DNA of 64,000 nt from Streptomyces sp. DH12 (GCF_020873895.1 NZ_JAHWGT010000013.1:62001-126000); one strand, 5' to 3'. Shown: positions 22,738-32,207, numbered from the stretch's first letter. The notes: generated from the sequence alone by a model not told the origin. Made by a program: numbers and translations.

Positions 22738-23055
22738 GGGCGGGGGCTCTGCGTGACCGGGCTTCCGGGGGCGGGCCCGGCCAGGACGGGTCTGGCCGGT
22801 GCGGGCCCGGCCAAGGCGTGCCCGGCCAGGATGGGCCTGGCCAAGGCCGTGCCCGCCAGCGGCACAGTTCGGCCCGGGTGGGCGGCCGGCCCGGGTGGGC
22901 GTTCGGCTCCCTTGTCGTCCGGTCGGCAGGCCGGGCCGTACCGCCCGGCTGCTCGGCGCCTCGCCGTAGGACCGGGGCGTTCGGGCGGCTCCGCCGGTGC
23001 CGGTGTGCGTCCCGCGGCCGTGCCGGTGCCGGGGTCCGGCCGATAACCTGTGCCC
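22738..23055. repeat. intergenic degenerate repeats (GGCCCGGCCA type)
   Basis: About 320 bp without a gene. 22770-22850 holds five degenerate copies of GGCCCGGCCAxGxxxGG/CTGGCC units. Overlapping frames are artefacts of the repeat. These look like GC-rich intergenic palindromic repeats common in Streptomyces. Confidence 0.45.
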
Positions 23056-23277
23056 ATGCCTCGCTACGAGTACCGCTGCCGCACCTGCGGAGACACCTTC
23101 GAACTGAGCCGCCCCATGGCGGAGTCCTCCGCCCCCGCCGACTGCCCCGCCGGGCACGGCGACACGGTCAAGCTGCTGTCGACGGTCGCGGTCGGCGGTA
23201 CGGCGGCGTCCGCACCCGCCCGCCCCGCCGGCGGCGGTGGCGGCGGCGGGTGCTGCGGGGGCGGCTGCTGCGGCTGA
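23056..23277 (+). CDS. FmdB-type zinc-ribbon protein
   Basis: A 73-residue protein with the FmdB_N zinc ribbon MPRYEYRCRTCGDTFEL; the second knuckle is degenerate (ADCPAGHGD). A linker then leads to a Gly/Cys-rich end (GGGGGGGCCGGGCCG). FmdB-type ribbons are putative regulators. The Cys-rich tail could bind additional metal, which would fit the adjoining tellurium/stress island. ATG 23056 preferred over GTG 23050. Confidence 0.75.
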   Translation: MPRYEYRCRTCGDTFELSRPMAESSAPADCPAGHGDTVKLLSTVAVGGTAASAPARPAGGGGGGGCCGGGCCG

Positions 23278-23350
23278 CGGGCCGGGCCCGCCGGCGCCGG
23301 CGGGGCCCCGGGGCGGCGCCCCGCCGTGGCGCCGGAACGGCGCGGCGGCG

Positions 23351-24184
23351 TCAGGCCGCCGCGTGGACCGCGCGGGCCGCCGCGAGAAAGCGGCGCAGGA
23401 TCTCCTCCCCCGCCGCGACGCCCCGGTCGGCGAGCACCTCGACGTTCGCGGCGTGCCAGCCGGTGTCCGCCAGCTCGCCGTGGCCCGGCCGCCACGCGCG
23501 GTCGGCGGCGAGCAGCAGGTCCGCGTCGAGGAGCGAGTCGCCCGCCGCGAGCACCGTGGCGGCCCCGGTGCGGCGGGCCACCTCCCGTACCGCGGCGCTC
23601 TTCGTCAGCGGCTTCGGCACGGCGTACACCTTCCGGCCCTGGAGGGAGACCGTCCAGCCGCGGCCCTCCGCCCAGCCGGCCAGCTCCGCGAGCCAGGCGT
23701 CCGGCAGCAGGGCACGCTCCACGACGAGGTACGCGAACAGGTCCTCCGCGACGCGCTCCTTGAGGAGCCAGGCGGGGTCGGCGGTGGCGAGCAGGTGCGC
23801 CCGCACCTCCTCCAGCGGGGCGCACTCGTCGGCGAGGCGGGCCGCGACGGCCGCCCGCCAGCGCGGGTCGGACTCGCCGTCGACGAGCAGGTGGCCGCCG
23901 TTGGCGCAGATGGCGTACCGGGGCGCCGGCCCGGGCAGGCGGACGCGCCGGTACTGCTCGCGGGTGCGGGTGGTGACGGGCATGAACGCGGCGGCGCGGG
24001 CGAGGTCGCCCAGCAGCCCGGCGGCCGTCTCGGTGACGTACGACAGCGGTTTGCCCTGGTACACCTCGACGCACAGCAGCCGGGGGGCCTGCGCGTCGGG
24101 GCCGGTGAGGGCGAGTGCCGCCGCCGAGTAGATCAGCGTGCGGTCGAGGTCGCTGGCGACCAGCGCGGGCGTGGGGCCGCTCAC
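23351..24184 (-). CDS. HAD-family hydrolase of the ter biosynthetic operon
   Basis: A 277-residue HAD phosphatase. Motif I is VASDLDRTLIYS near residue 10 with both Asp residues; a C2-type cap sits in the middle; motifs III/IV are KSAAVREVARR and AAGDSLLDADLL. It belongs to the HAD group genetically linked to ter PRTase genes, proposed to dephosphorylate a nucleotide-like intermediate. The GTG start overlaps the stop of the PRTase-PELOTA gene (GTGA), making it the last gene of a coupled three-gene operon. Confidence 0.75.
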   Translation of the reverse strand: MSGPTPALVASDLDRTLIYSAAALALTGPDAQAPRLLCVEVYQGKPLSYVTETAAGLLGDLARAAAFMPVTTRTREQYRRVRLPGPAPRYAICANGGHLLVDGESDPRWRAAVAARLADECAPLEEVRAHLLATADPAWLLKERVAEDLFAYLVVERALLPDAWLAELAGWAEGRGWTVSLQGRKVYAVPKPLTKSAAVREVARRTGAATVLAAGDSLLDADLLLAADRAWRPGHGELADTGWHAANVEVLADRGVAAGEEILRRFLAAARAVHAAA

Positions 24185-26796
24185 GGCGCGGTCACCGCCG
24201 CCCGGCCGTCGGCGCCGGTCGCGCCCCGCGTGTACCGGGGGTGGATCAGCCCGACGCAGGTGTAGGGCAGGCCGTCGACCTCCTCCACCGGTACGCCGCG
24301 CTGCTCGGCGAGCAGCCGTACGTGGTCCAGGTCGGGGCCCGCGCCGCGCCGGGCGAGGATCTTCCACGGGACGCGGCGCAGCAGGACGCGGGTGGTCTCG
24401 CCGACGCCGGGCTTCACGAGGTTGACGTCGTGGATGCCGTACTCCTCGCTGATCCGCTCGACGGCCGCCCACCCCTCCCAGGTGGGGTCCCGGTCGGTGG
24501 CGAGGAGCCGGGCGGCGTCCGCGGCGACCGCCTCGGCGACCTCGTCGAAGCGGTCCGACACCGCGTCGAGGAACTCCGCGGAGACGTCCGCATCCGCCAG
24601 CTCCCGGTAGTACTTGGCGCCGTGGTAGTCGTCGGGGCCGACGAGGTCGGCGCGCAGGACGGTGCGTGACACGAGGCCGGAGACGGTGGAGTTGAGGCAG
24701 GCGGAGGGGATCAGGAAGTCCTCGCGGGTGCCGTGGGTGCGGACGCACGAGCCGGGGTCGGCGAGGACGGCGATCTCCGGGTCGAAGTCCGGGAAGTCGC
24801 CGAGGGCCGCCGCCAGCTCGCGGGTGATGGCGCCCTTGCCGGTCCAGCCGTCGACGAAGACGACGTCCCGCGGGTCGTGGTGGGCGCGCAGCCAGCGCAG
24901 CGCGTTGGTGTCGATGCCGCGGCCGCGCACGATGGAGACGGCGTAGTGCGGCACGTCCAGCCCGTGGCGGTGGAGGGCCCAGCGGCGCATCAGCACGCCG
25001 ACGGGGGTGCCGGCCCGCGCGAGGGAGACCAGGACCGGGCTCGGGGACCGCTCGGCGAGCACGGACTCGGTGACCGCGCCCACCGCGCGGGCGATCCGGG
25101 CGGCGGAGCCGTCGAGGGCGGCGCGGAACAGCTTCTGGTACCGGTCGCTGGGCTGGTACTCGACGGGCAGGGACTCGGCGTAGTGGGCGCCGCCGCTCTG
25201 GATGGCCTCCTCGCGCTCCTCGGTGGGGGCTTCCAGCTCCACGTCCGACAGGTCCTGGAGGAGCCAGCCGACCTCGTCGGGGGCGTAGGAGGAGAACGCG
25301 GGTCCGCGCAGGGGGTCGGGCAGCATGCCCGCTCCTTCCGGTACGTACGAGGGGACGGCGGCGAGCACGACGCGCGGTACGTGCGCGGTGAGCTGCGCGA
25401 GCAGGCCGCCCGGGGCGTGCAGCGGCGGGGTGTCGCCGGTCGAGTCGACGACGAGGGCGACGGCGTCGAAACCGGCGCCCGCGACGTTGTAGGCGTAGCG
25501 GTCGCCCGGCCCGTCGGCGGGGTCGTCGTGGGCGGGGAAGACCAGGCGGGTGCGGATGGCGTAGCCGGGGTCGTCCACCGCGAGGACGGGCGAGCGGGTC
25601 GTGGTCGAGAACCGCACGTCGGCCCGGGGGGCGAGCTCTTCCAGGGCGGAGGCGAGGGCGAGGGGCGCGTACATCAACTCCTCGCTGCCGAGGACGAGGA
25701 CGCGGGGACGGCGGTGCCCGGGCGTTCCGGGCGCGGGCGCTTCGGGCGCGGGCGTTCCGGGCGCGGGCGCTTCGGGCGCGGGCGCTTCGGGCGCGGGCGC
25801 TTCGGGCGCGGGCGCTTCGGGCGCGGGCGCTTCGGTGAGGGGCAGGTCGAGGGCTGTGGCCAGGCGGGCCGCCATCGCCGGGAGCGCCGCGTCGAGGCGG
25901 GCCCGGTGGGCGGGGGTGAAGCCGTGGCGGCCGCCGTCGGGGAGCCCCGTCGGCCAGCCGAGGTCGACCCGCCGTACGGTGCCCGGGTCGCCGCAGGCCG
26001 CGGGCGCGGGCGCGGTGTGGGCGGCGACGAGGGCGCGGCCCTTATCCAGGACGCCGTCGGGCAGCCGTACCGTCCCCTCGGCGAGCGCGACCAGGTCGAC
26101 GCGGGCGCCGATCTCCGCGGCGAACTCCGCCAGCCGGCCCTGGTCCTCGTCGGAGCGCATGTCGACGAGCGCCACGACGACGTACCGCTCGCGCGGGTAC
26201 CGATCGTGGAGCGCCCGCACGGTGTTGAGCACGGTGTTGCCGGTCGAGAACTCGTCGTCCACCAGCACCAGCGGGCCCGGGCCGGCGAGCAGCTCGGGCT
26301 CCTCGGGGAGGAGGAGGTGGGAGGTGTGGTGGGAGTGCGACTCCTCGAAGCCGGCGGCCCGCGCCACGCCGGGCACGGGCCGGCGCGTGGAGTGCAGGTA
26401 CGGGGCGTGCGCCAGCCCGTCGGCGACGCAGTGGCCGAGGCCGGTCGCCGTCTCCGCGTACCCGACGACCACCGCCCGGCGCGCCTCGGCCTCGCCCAGC
26501 AGCGCCCGGACGCGGCGCCCCAGCTCGTGGCCGGTGCCCCGGACCACCGCCGGGCTCTGCGGCACGTGCTTGCCGAGCACCGACGAGACGAGGAGGTGCG
26601 CCCGCTTGGGGTTCTCCCGCAGGGCGAGCCCCAGCAGGCCGCGCAGGTCGCCGTCGTCGCCCCTGCGTGCGGAGAGTCCCACGCCGAGCCGTTCGGCGAC
26701 CCATGTACCGGTCCACACCGCGCTGTGAATGACGTGCCTCTTCTCTCCGGAGTGCTGGTGGCCGTTGGCCGGCCGGGGCGGTGCGACGCCGCTCAC
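24181..26796 (-). CDS. fused PRTase-TRSP-PRTase-PELOTA protein of the ter island
   Basis: An 871-residue protein that joins two usually separate ter-associated genes. Residues ~25-320: phosphoribosyltransferase with the PRPP loop LVLVDDEFSTGNTVLN (176-191). ~320-356: a Pro-Ala-Pro-Glu repeat linker. ~357-490: TRSP domain. ~491-780: second PRTase-like (PF11202/StiP-type) domain with SLARAGTPVG and VVFVDGWTGKGAI (~645-657). ~790-865: PELOTA-type RNA-binding domain (HDVNLVKPGVGETTRVLLRR). By comparative genomics this set is proposed to make a nucleoside-like compound. The GTG start overlaps the lyase stop (GTGA). At residue 491 a Met (ATG 25326) has a strong GGAAGGAG 6 nt upstream, so a 381-residue second half may also be made separately. 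Confidence 0.7.
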   Translation of the reverse strand: MSGVAPPRPANGHQHSGEKRHVIHSAVWTGTWVAERLGVGLSARRGDDGDLRGLLGLALRENPKRAHLLVSSVLGKHVPQSPAVVRGTGHELGRRVRALLGEAEARRAVVVGYAETATGLGHCVADGLAHAPYLHSTRRPVPGVARAAGFEESHSHHTSHLLLPEEPELLAGPGPLVLVDDEFSTGNTVLNTVRALHDRYPRERYVVVALVDMRSDEDQGRLAEFAAEIGARVDLVALAEGTVRLPDGVLDKGRALVAAHTAPAPAACGDPGTVRRVDLGWPTGLPDGGRHGFTPAHRARLDAALPAMAARLATALDLPLTEAPAPEAPAPEAPAPEAPAPEAPAPGTPAPEAPAPGTPGHRRPRVLVLGSEELMYAPLALASALEELAPRADVRFSTTTRSPVLAVDDPGYAIRTRLVFPAHDDPADGPGDRYAYNVAGAGFDAVALVVDSTGDTPPLHAPGGLLAQLTAHVPRVVLAAVPSYVPEGAGMLPDPLRGPAFSSYAPDEVGWLLQDLSDVELEAPTEEREEAIQSGGAHYAESLPVEYQPSDRYQKLFRAALDGSAARIARAVGAVTESVLAERSPSPVLVSLARAGTPVGVLMRRWALHRHGLDVPHYAVSIVRGRGIDTNALRWLRAHHDPRDVVFVDGWTGKGAITRELAAALGDFPDFDPEIAVLADPGSCVRTHGTREDFLIPSACLNSTVSGLVSRTVLRADLVGPDDYHGAKYYRELADADVSAEFLDAVSDRFDEVAEAVAADAARLLATDRDPTWEGWAAVERISEEYGIHDVNLVKPGVGETTRVLLRRVPWKILARRGAGPDLDHVRLLAEQRGVPVEEVDGLPYTCVGLIHPRYTRGATGADGRAAVTAP
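25728..25836 (-). repeat. 12-bp tandem repeat encoding PAPE/PAPG linker
   Basis: About nine units of GGGCGCGGGCGCTTC-type 12-mers in frame inside the fused PRTase gene, encoding a Pro-Ala-Pro-Glu/Gly linker between the first PRTase and the TRSP domain. Copy number is likely variable between strains. Confidence 0.8.
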
Positions 26797-27980
26797 GGTA
26801 CCTCCAGGCCTGCGGCGAGCAGCTCGACGAACCCCACGTCCGCCTTGGCGACGCCGAACACCTCGGCGCGCTGGAGGGTCCGCTGCGCCCAGGCGCGGTG
26901 CGGCTTCACCTCGTTCATCTTGTTCGTGTAAGCGGAGCGCATGACCCCGCCGCCGGTCCGTTCCGGGCGCAGGATGTCCCGGGCGTCGCTGTACTCCTCG
27001 TGGCTCACGACGGACAGGGCGTGCACCGGCTGCACGTGCGAGGGGTGGATGCAGGTCTTGCCGAGCAGGCCGTTGGCCCGGTCGAGCTCGATCTCCCGCA
27101 GCAGCCCGTCCAGGTCGTGCTGGATGAGCGCCGTGCGCAGGGCGTCGGCGCGGCCCTGGGTGAAGGGGCTGCGGCGCAGCATCGGCTTGAACATCCGCTC
27201 CTGGAGGCGGAAGTACTCCCACACCGGTCCGGTGATGGTGAAGCCGGAGCCGTCCGCGCGGCCGAGGACGTTGACGACGTCCGCGATGACGTGCGCGACG
27301 ACCTGCACGTCGTAGGCGGTCATGTCGGGGGTGCGGCGCAGCCCGTACGCGGAGCAGAAGTCGGTCACGCCGAGCCGGAGCGCGAGGACCCGCTCGCGGT
27401 ACGCGGTGACGGAGCGGGCTATCCCGGCGAGGGTGTCGGCGCGGGTCTCCAGGTGGAGGAGGTCGGGCGACTCCAGGACCGGCATCGCGTACAGCGGCCG
27501 GCCGCCGAGGGCGTCCGCCGTGCCGGGCTCCTTCTCGGCCGCCGCGATGGCCTCCAGGAAGGGTGTGCCGCGTTTCTCGGTGAACTTCGGCAGTACGAAT
27601 CCGGACAGCAGCCGTACCGCCGGGCCGAGTCGGCGGGCGAGGTCCGGTATCTGCTCGGGCTCGCGGACGCGGACGAAGAGCAGCGGCGGCTCGCCCGGCC
27701 GCGCGGCCAGGTCGGTGAACTGGCGGACGAGGTTGGCCTCGGCGTCCTCGACCTCGGCGTCGGCGATGGAGTCCTCCAGGCAGACCACCATGGACACCAC
27801 GCCCCGTCCGACCTGCTTCTTCACGTCGTCGGCGAGCGCGGGTCGGGTGGCGGGGCTGTAGAGGGTGGCGCCGAGGGCGGCCGCCAGGACACGGGCCGGT
27901 GACCCGCTGTCGAAGGCGCAGGGCTCCCGGTGGAACAGCCCGGCCCGAGCAGCAGGCGAGATGTGCCCGAAATGACGCAT
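26793..27980 (-). CDS. HpcH/HpaI-type aldolase/citrate-lyase-like protein of the ter operon
   Basis: A 395-residue TIM-barrel C-C lyase. It has ATLYSPATRPALADDV near the N-terminus, VVCLEDSIADAEV with the metal-binding acidic pair, PVLESPDLLHLET, the ALRLGVTDFCSAYGL strand and GLLGKTCIHPSHVQPVHAL. It is longer than classic CitE (~300), with extra C-terminal helices, as in ter-associated homologues. It is the first gene of an operon with the fused PRTase and the HAD gene. The start ATG at 27980 is preceded by CGGGGAC; upstream in-frame starts give implausible sequence. Confidence 0.75.
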   Translation of the reverse strand: MRHFGHISPAARAGLFHREPCAFDSGSPARVLAAALGATLYSPATRPALADDVKKQVGRGVVSMVVCLEDSIADAEVEDAEANLVRQFTDLAARPGEPPLLFVRVREPEQIPDLARRLGPAVRLLSGFVLPKFTEKRGTPFLEAIAAAEKEPGTADALGGRPLYAMPVLESPDLLHLETRADTLAGIARSVTAYRERVLALRLGVTDFCSAYGLRRTPDMTAYDVQVVAHVIADVVNVLGRADGSGFTITGPVWEYFRLQERMFKPMLRRSPFTQGRADALRTALIQHDLDGLLREIELDRANGLLGKTCIHPSHVQPVHALSVVSHEEYSDARDILRPERTGGGVMRSAYTNKMNEVKPHRAWAQRTLQRAEVFGVAKADVGFVELLAAGLEVP

Positions 27981-27999
27981 GCGGTGTCCCCGTACTGCT

Positions 28000-28025
28000 G
28001 TGGTGTTCTGCCGTGGTGTTCTGCC
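28000..28025. repeat. 13-bp perfect tandem repeat in a divergent promoter region
   Basis: GTGGTGTTCTGCC occurs twice head-to-tail, 20-45 bp upstream of the lyase start. It could bind a regulator of the ter operon or be incidental. Confidence 0.35.
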
Positions 28026-28252
28026 GAGCGGCGTTGCTGACATGTGGCCGGTAATAGTACGTAAGGACAAGTGTCGCCGGTTCCCCGCCGATGTGAACGC
28101 CGGGCGACGTCACGGCGTCCCCCGGGTGTCGCGGCACGGGGCGCGCTCCGCGCCGCCGCGGGGTGCCCGCCTCGGCGCGGTGCGGGGCGCGCCATGCCGG
28201 GGAACGGCCCCCGCGTTGTCCCCCGGGCGGGTGGCCAGGCAGGATGACGGGC

Positions 28253-29368
28253 ATGACGCACGAGATGCCGAAGGGCTCGAACGTCCCGCTCGACGCCGCG
28301 GCCGTACGGGCCGTACTGTGCTGGACCCCTGGCCCGGAGGTCCCCGACGTGGACGCCTCGGCCCTGCTGCTCGGCCCGGACGGGCGGGTGCGTTCCGACG
28401 AGGACTTCGTCTTCTACAACCAGCCGCGGCACCCGTCGGGGCTGGTGCGGCGCCTGCCGAAGAAGCGGGTGGAGGACGGGCTCACCGACACGGTCGAGGC
28501 GGACCTCGCGACGCTCGACCCGTCCGTGGACCAGGTGGTGATCGCGGCGTCCTCGGACGGTGCCTCGTTCGATCACGTCCCGGACCTGCGGATCCTCCTC
28601 TTCGACGCGGCGGCGGGCGAGGGCGCCGAGGCGCTGGCGTCGTTCCGCGTGCGGCCGGAGACGGGCGAGGAGACGGCGATCATCTGCGGCGAGGTGTACC
28701 GCCGCGGGGAGGGCTGGAAGTTCCGCGCGGTCGGGCAGGGTTATCCGACCGGTCTGATCGGGCTGGCCACGGCGTTCGGCATCTCCGTCGAGGAGGACGA
28801 GAGCGGAGGCGAGGGCGCGGCAGGCGCGGGCGGGGACGCGGCGGAGGGGGCCGGGGAGCCTCACGCGTCGGACGCGTCGGGGCCGGCGGCCGACTCGGAG
28901 CAGGGCGGCGCGGCCGGTTCGCCGGCCCCGCGAGCCGACCCGGACGACGCCACACAGGCCATCCCCGCCCCGCCGCGGCCTGCCGGGCCGCCCGCGGCGC
29001 CCGGCACGACCGGGGCGCCCGGCACGACCGGGGCGGCCGGGTCGTCCGCCGCGGCGCCGGCCGGGGGCGTGCCCGGGTTCCCCGGTGCCACCGGGGCGCC
29101 CGCGCTGGGTGTCGTACCGCCGCCGCCCCCCGTGCCGCCCGCGTACGGCTACCCGCAGCCCGGCGCGGCCCAGCCGGCGTACGGGTACCCGCAGCCCGGC
29201 GCGGGGCCGGCCTACGGCTACCCGCACCCGGCTGCCCCCGGGACGCACCCGGCGGGCCCGGGGGGCCACCCGGCCCCGGGGGCGTACCCGGCCCCGGGGG
29301 CCGGGGCGCCCGTACCGGACCCGGACTTCCGGCTGCCGCCCATGGGGCCGCAGTTCCAGCGCGTCTGA
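28253..29368 (+). CDS. TerD-domain protein with Pro/Gly/Tyr-rich tail
   Basis: A 371-residue protein. Residues 1-180 are a TerD domain ([77 protein letters not shown]). It carries the calcium-type acidic sites more loosely than canonical TerD. Residues ~185-371 are a disordered Ala/Pro/Gly tail with [19 protein letters not shown]-type repeats and a short conserved end ([11 protein letters not shown]). The tail may recruit partners or drive condensation. It is transcribed divergently from the lyase-PRTase-HAD operon. Confidence 0.75.
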   Translation: MTHEMPKGSNVPLDAAAVRAVLCWTPGPEVPDVDASALLLGPDGRVRSDEDFVFYNQPRHPSGLVRRLPKKRVEDGLTDTVEADLATLDPSVDQVVIAASSDGASFDHVPDLRILLFDAAAGEGAEALASFRVRPETGEETAIICGEVYRRGEGWKFRAVGQGYPTGLIGLATAFGISVEEDESGGEGAAGAGGDAAEGAGEPHASDASGPAADSEQGGAAGSPAPRADPDDATQAIPAPPRPAGPPAAPGTTGAPGTTGAAGSSAAAPAGGVPGFPGATGAPALGVVPPPPPVPPAYGYPQPGAAQPAYGYPQPGAGPAYGYPHPAAPGTHPAGPGGHPAPGAYPAPGAGAPVPDPDFRLPPMGPQFQRV

Positions 29369-29400
29369 CGTCCGGCGCCGCGGGCGGCCGCGCGGGGCCG

Positions 29401-30141
29401 TCAGGACTTGCCGGCCTTGAAGCCGCGGCCCCACTGCATGCCCCAGCCGTACATCCGGTCCAGCTCGCCCTGGAAGCCGTAGACGAACTTCACCTCCCGG
29501 CGCACCACCAGCTCGCCCTTGACGTTCTCCAGCAGGAAGACCGCGCAGGAGCGGGCCTCGGGGGCGCGCTCGTCGAGTTCGATCTCGATCCGGGGGCCGT
29601 TGCTCGGGTAGAGCGTCATGGTGGCGTGGGTGCGGTCGAAGGCGGGCGTCTGGTCGTAGATGTAGACGAAGAACAGCAGCCGCTTGATGTCGTCGCGGTG
29701 ATCGAGGTTGACGAAGATCGTCTCGCCGGAGGGTGAGCCGAACCGGTCGTCGCCGCTCAGCTTCACGTACGGCGGGTCGTTGAGGTCGCCGAAGAAGCCG
29801 CCGAGGGGCTGGACGACGCCCTTCGCGCCGTTGCTCAGCTCGTACAGGCACCCGATGTCGAGGTCGACGGTGGCCACGCCCTGCGTGTGGGCCTGGACGG
29901 GTTCGGGCTGGAAGAACCGCAGCGGGTGCCGCAGCAGCCGGCCGCTGCGCCGGGACCGGCCGTCGAGGTCGGATGTGCGCATCTTCCAGGAGAGGTTGAC
30001 GCGCAGGTTGCCGGTGGCGGCGCCCTGTTTGGTGAGCGAGACCGACGGGCGGCGCCGCGTGAGGTCGATCGCGTTGGTGACGGCGCTGCCCGAGTCGAAC
30101 TGCGCCGCCCTGTTCGGTACCAGGTTGTCCCAGAAGGCCAT
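29401..30141 (-). CDS. TerA/TerD-superfamily tellurium resistance protein
   Basis: A 246-residue TerA-like protein. It begins MAFWDNLVPNRAAQFDSG, with SVSLTKQGAATGNLRVNLSW near residue 35, VDLDIGCLYEL, GDDRFGSPSGETIFVNLDH and a C-terminal FVYGFQGELDRMYGWGMQW. TerA proteins share the TerD beta-sandwich and are part of the membrane-associated, Ca-binding Ter complex. It is convergent with the TerD-tail gene (32 bp apart) and separated from the DUF475 gene by a terminator hairpin. Confidence 0.8.
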   Translation of the reverse strand: MAFWDNLVPNRAAQFDSGSAVTNAIDLTRRRPSVSLTKQGAATGNLRVNLSWKMRTSDLDGRSRRSGRLLRHPLRFFQPEPVQAHTQGVATVDLDIGCLYELSNGAKGVVQPLGGFFGDLNDPPYVKLSGDDRFGSPSGETIFVNLDHRDDIKRLLFFVYIYDQTPAFDRTHATMTLYPSNGPRIEIELDERAPEARSCAVFLLENVKGELVVRREVKFVYGFQGELDRMYGWGMQWGRGFKAGKS

Positions 30142-30171
30142 GCCCCACCCCCACGGTGTACGGATACGCAC

Positions 30172-30203
30172 GCGGGGCGGCCGGGAGCACCCGGCCGCCC
30201 CGC
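30172..30203 (-). terminator. terminator after the DUF475 gene
   Basis: A 14-bp perfect GC-rich hairpin (30172-30185 with 30190-30203, loop AGCA), 56 bp downstream of the DUF475 stop on the minus strand. Confidence 0.6.
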
Positions 30204-30258
30204 TGACAAGCGTTCCGCATCGCCGGGGTGGTCACACCCCGGTCTCATGCAGTGGTCG

Positions 30259-31392
30259 TCACACTCCGGACGGGACCCCGGGCTTCTCCCCGGCCCCCTC
30301 CGCCGCGGCCAGCTGCTTGTTGCGGCGGACCGAGGACAGGAAGGAGGCGGCGATGAGGAAGACGCCGATGAGGCCCGTGATGATCTCGTTGATCTCGTAG
30401 CGGATGGTGATCAGCAGGAGCGCGGCGAGGGCGCCGATGGCGTAGTGCGCGCCGTGCTCCAGGAAGACGTAGTCGTCCAGCGTGCCCTGGCGGACCAGGT
30501 AGACGGTGAGCGACCGGACGTACATGGCGCCGATGCCGAGGCCGAGCGCCATCCAGAAGATGTGGTTCGTGATGGCGAAGGCGCCGATGACACCGTCGAA
30601 GGAGAACGACGCGTCGAGGACCTCCAGGTACAGGAAGAGGAAGAAGGCCGCCTTGCCGGCCAGGCCGACCGCGGAGACCGGCTTGCCCTCGCGCTTGGCC
30701 TGCTCCTCCTCCTCGTGCTCGCGTTCCTCCTCGTCCTCCAGCTTGTTCTCGAAGTAGCCGGAGAGGCCGCCGACGACCAGGTACGTGATCAGGCCGGCGA
30801 CGCCGGAGAGCAGCACCGTGGCCGACTTGTCGGCGTGCCCGGCGCTGGTGTGGGCTTGGGTGGCGAAGGTGATGGCGGTGAGCAGCAGGACGATCAGCGC
30901 GACGCAGACCGACAGCATGTCGACCTTGCCGAGCTTGGCGAGCGGGCGCTCCAGCCAGGCCAGCCACTTGTGCTCGCGCTCCTCGAAGATGAAGTCGAGG
31001 AAGATCATCAGCAGGAACATGCCGCCGAAGGCGGCGATGGCGGCATGTGCGTCGGTGACGAGCGCCTCGTACTGCTTCGGCTGGTCCATCGCCAGCTGAA
31101 CGGCCTCGATGGGGCCGACCTTGGCGCTGATCGCGACGATGACGACCGGGAAGACCAGTCGCATGCCGAACACCGCGATCAGGATGCCGATCGTCAGGAA
31201 GATCTTCTGCCAGAAGGCGTTCATCTTCTTGAGGATTCCGGCGTTGACGACCGCGTTGTCGAACGACAGGGAGATCTCGAGGATCGACAGGATCAGTACG
31301 ATCCCGAATGCCTCCCACCCCCACTGCCAGGCGGCGAATGCGAGGCCGAGCGCCGTGACGGCGAACGACCAGCCGAAGGTTTTCAGAACCAC
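30259..31392 (-). CDS. DUF475/TerC-like integral membrane protein
   Basis: A 377-residue polytopic membrane protein of the TerC/DUF475 group, thought to handle metal (Mn or Ca) or anchor the Ter complex. About nine hydrophobic helices are visible. The two TerC acidic repeats are LSILEISLSFDNAVVN near residue 38 and LYLEVLDASFSFDGVIGAF near residue 255. A charged cytoplasmic loop (DEEEREHEEEEQAKREGK) lies between them. It starts at GTG 31392. It lies downstream of two canonical terD genes on the same strand. Confidence 0.85.
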   Translation of the reverse strand: MVLKTFGWSFAVTALGLAFAAWQWGWEAFGIVLILSILEISLSFDNAVVNAGILKKMNAFWQKIFLTIGILIAVFGMRLVFPVVIVAISAKVGPIEAVQLAMDQPKQYEALVTDAHAAIAAFGGMFLLMIFLDFIFEEREHKWLAWLERPLAKLGKVDMLSVCVALIVLLLTAITFATQAHTSAGHADKSATVLLSGVAGLITYLVVGGLSGYFENKLEDEEEREHEEEEQAKREGKPVSAVGLAGKAAFFLFLYLEVLDASFSFDGVIGAFAITNHIFWMALGLGIGAMYVRSLTVYLVRQGTLDDYVFLEHGAHYAIGALAALLLITIRYEINEIITGLIGVFLIAASFLSSVRRNKQLAAAEGAGEKPGVPSGV

Positions 31393-31492
31393 TGACTACC
31401 CAATCGTGTTGGGGGTCCCCCCGGGCGAGCCCTGCGGGAGGGGCTCCTCCACGCCGAGTACGCCGGGTCGTGAACGAACCCTGAGACGAGCT

Positions 31493-32068
31493 TTAGGAAA
31501 CATTGACCCCGAAGTCTAGAGCGATGCCCCGGAGGCCGGACGCATACCCCTGGCCCACGGCTCGGAACTTCCATTCGCCACCGTAGCGGTAGAGCTCGCC
31601 GAAGATCATCGCGGTCTCCGTCGAGGCGTCCTCGCTGAGGTCGTAGCGCGCGAGCTCCTGGCCGTCGGCCTGGTTGACGACCCGGATGAAAGCGTTGCTG
31701 ACCTGGCCGAACGTCTGGCCGCGGTTGTCCGCCTCGTGGATGGAGACCGGGAAGACGATCTTGTCGCAGTGGAGCGGCACCTGGCTGAGGTCGACGATGA
31801 GCGACTCGTCGTCGCCGTCGCCCTCGCCAGTGAGGTTGTCACCGGTGTGCTGTACGGATCCCTCGGGGCTGACGAGGTTGTTGTAGAAGATGAACCACTC
31901 GTCGCCGAGGACCCTGCCGGACTGGCAGAGCAGCGCGCTGGCGTCGAGGTCGAAGGGCGCTCCTGTGGTGGAGCGCGCGTCCCAGCCGAGTCCGACCAGT
32001 ACCTGCGTCAGATTGGGTGCGGCCTTGGAGAGGGAGACGTTGCCTCCCTTGGCGAGCGTGACGCCCAT
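31493..32068 (-). CDS. terD: TerD family protein
   Basis: A 191-residue canonical Ter[60 protein letters not shown] with the acidic Ca2+ sites, [21 protein letters not shown] and the C-terminal [16 protein letters not shown]. It is close to the paralogue at 32208-32783. TerD binds Ca2+ and acts in phage, colicin and tellurite resistance and, in Streptomyces, in development. Its separate upstream region (139 bp, with a terminator for the preceding terD) suggests its own promoter. Confidence 0.9.
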   Translation of the reverse strand: MGVTLAKGGNVSLSKAAPNLTQVLVGLGWDARSTTGAPFDLDASALLCQSGRVLGDEWFIFYNNLVSPEGSVQHTGDNLTGEGDGDDESLIVDLSQVPLHCDKIVFPVSIHEADNRGQTFGQVSNAFIRVVNQADGQELARYDLSEDASTETAMIFGELYRYGGEWKFRAVGQGYASGLRGIALDFGVNVS

Positions 32069-32158
32069 GACGATGATCCTCCCCGGTGACGTACTGCGTG
32101 TGGTGCGTCGTGTGCCGCGCGGTGCCCGTGTGCCGCGCGATGTGTGTACAGGGGCGGG

Positions 32159-32190
32159 TCCGGCGCCGCACCCGGTGGTGCGGCGCCGGA
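32159..32190 (-). terminator. terminator after the first terD
   Basis: A perfect 14-bp stem (32159-32172 with 32177-32190, loop CGGT), 18 bp beyond the stop of the terD gene at 32208 on the minus strand. Confidence 0.6.
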
Positions 32191-32207
32191 CGGAGCTCCG
32201 GTACGGC

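Noticed and set aside
22753-23046. A 97-residue protein of GPAR/GLA repeats between the coiled-coil and zinc-ribbon genes
   Set aside because: The frame is produced by GGCCCGGCC-type DNA repeats and lacks a ribosome site.
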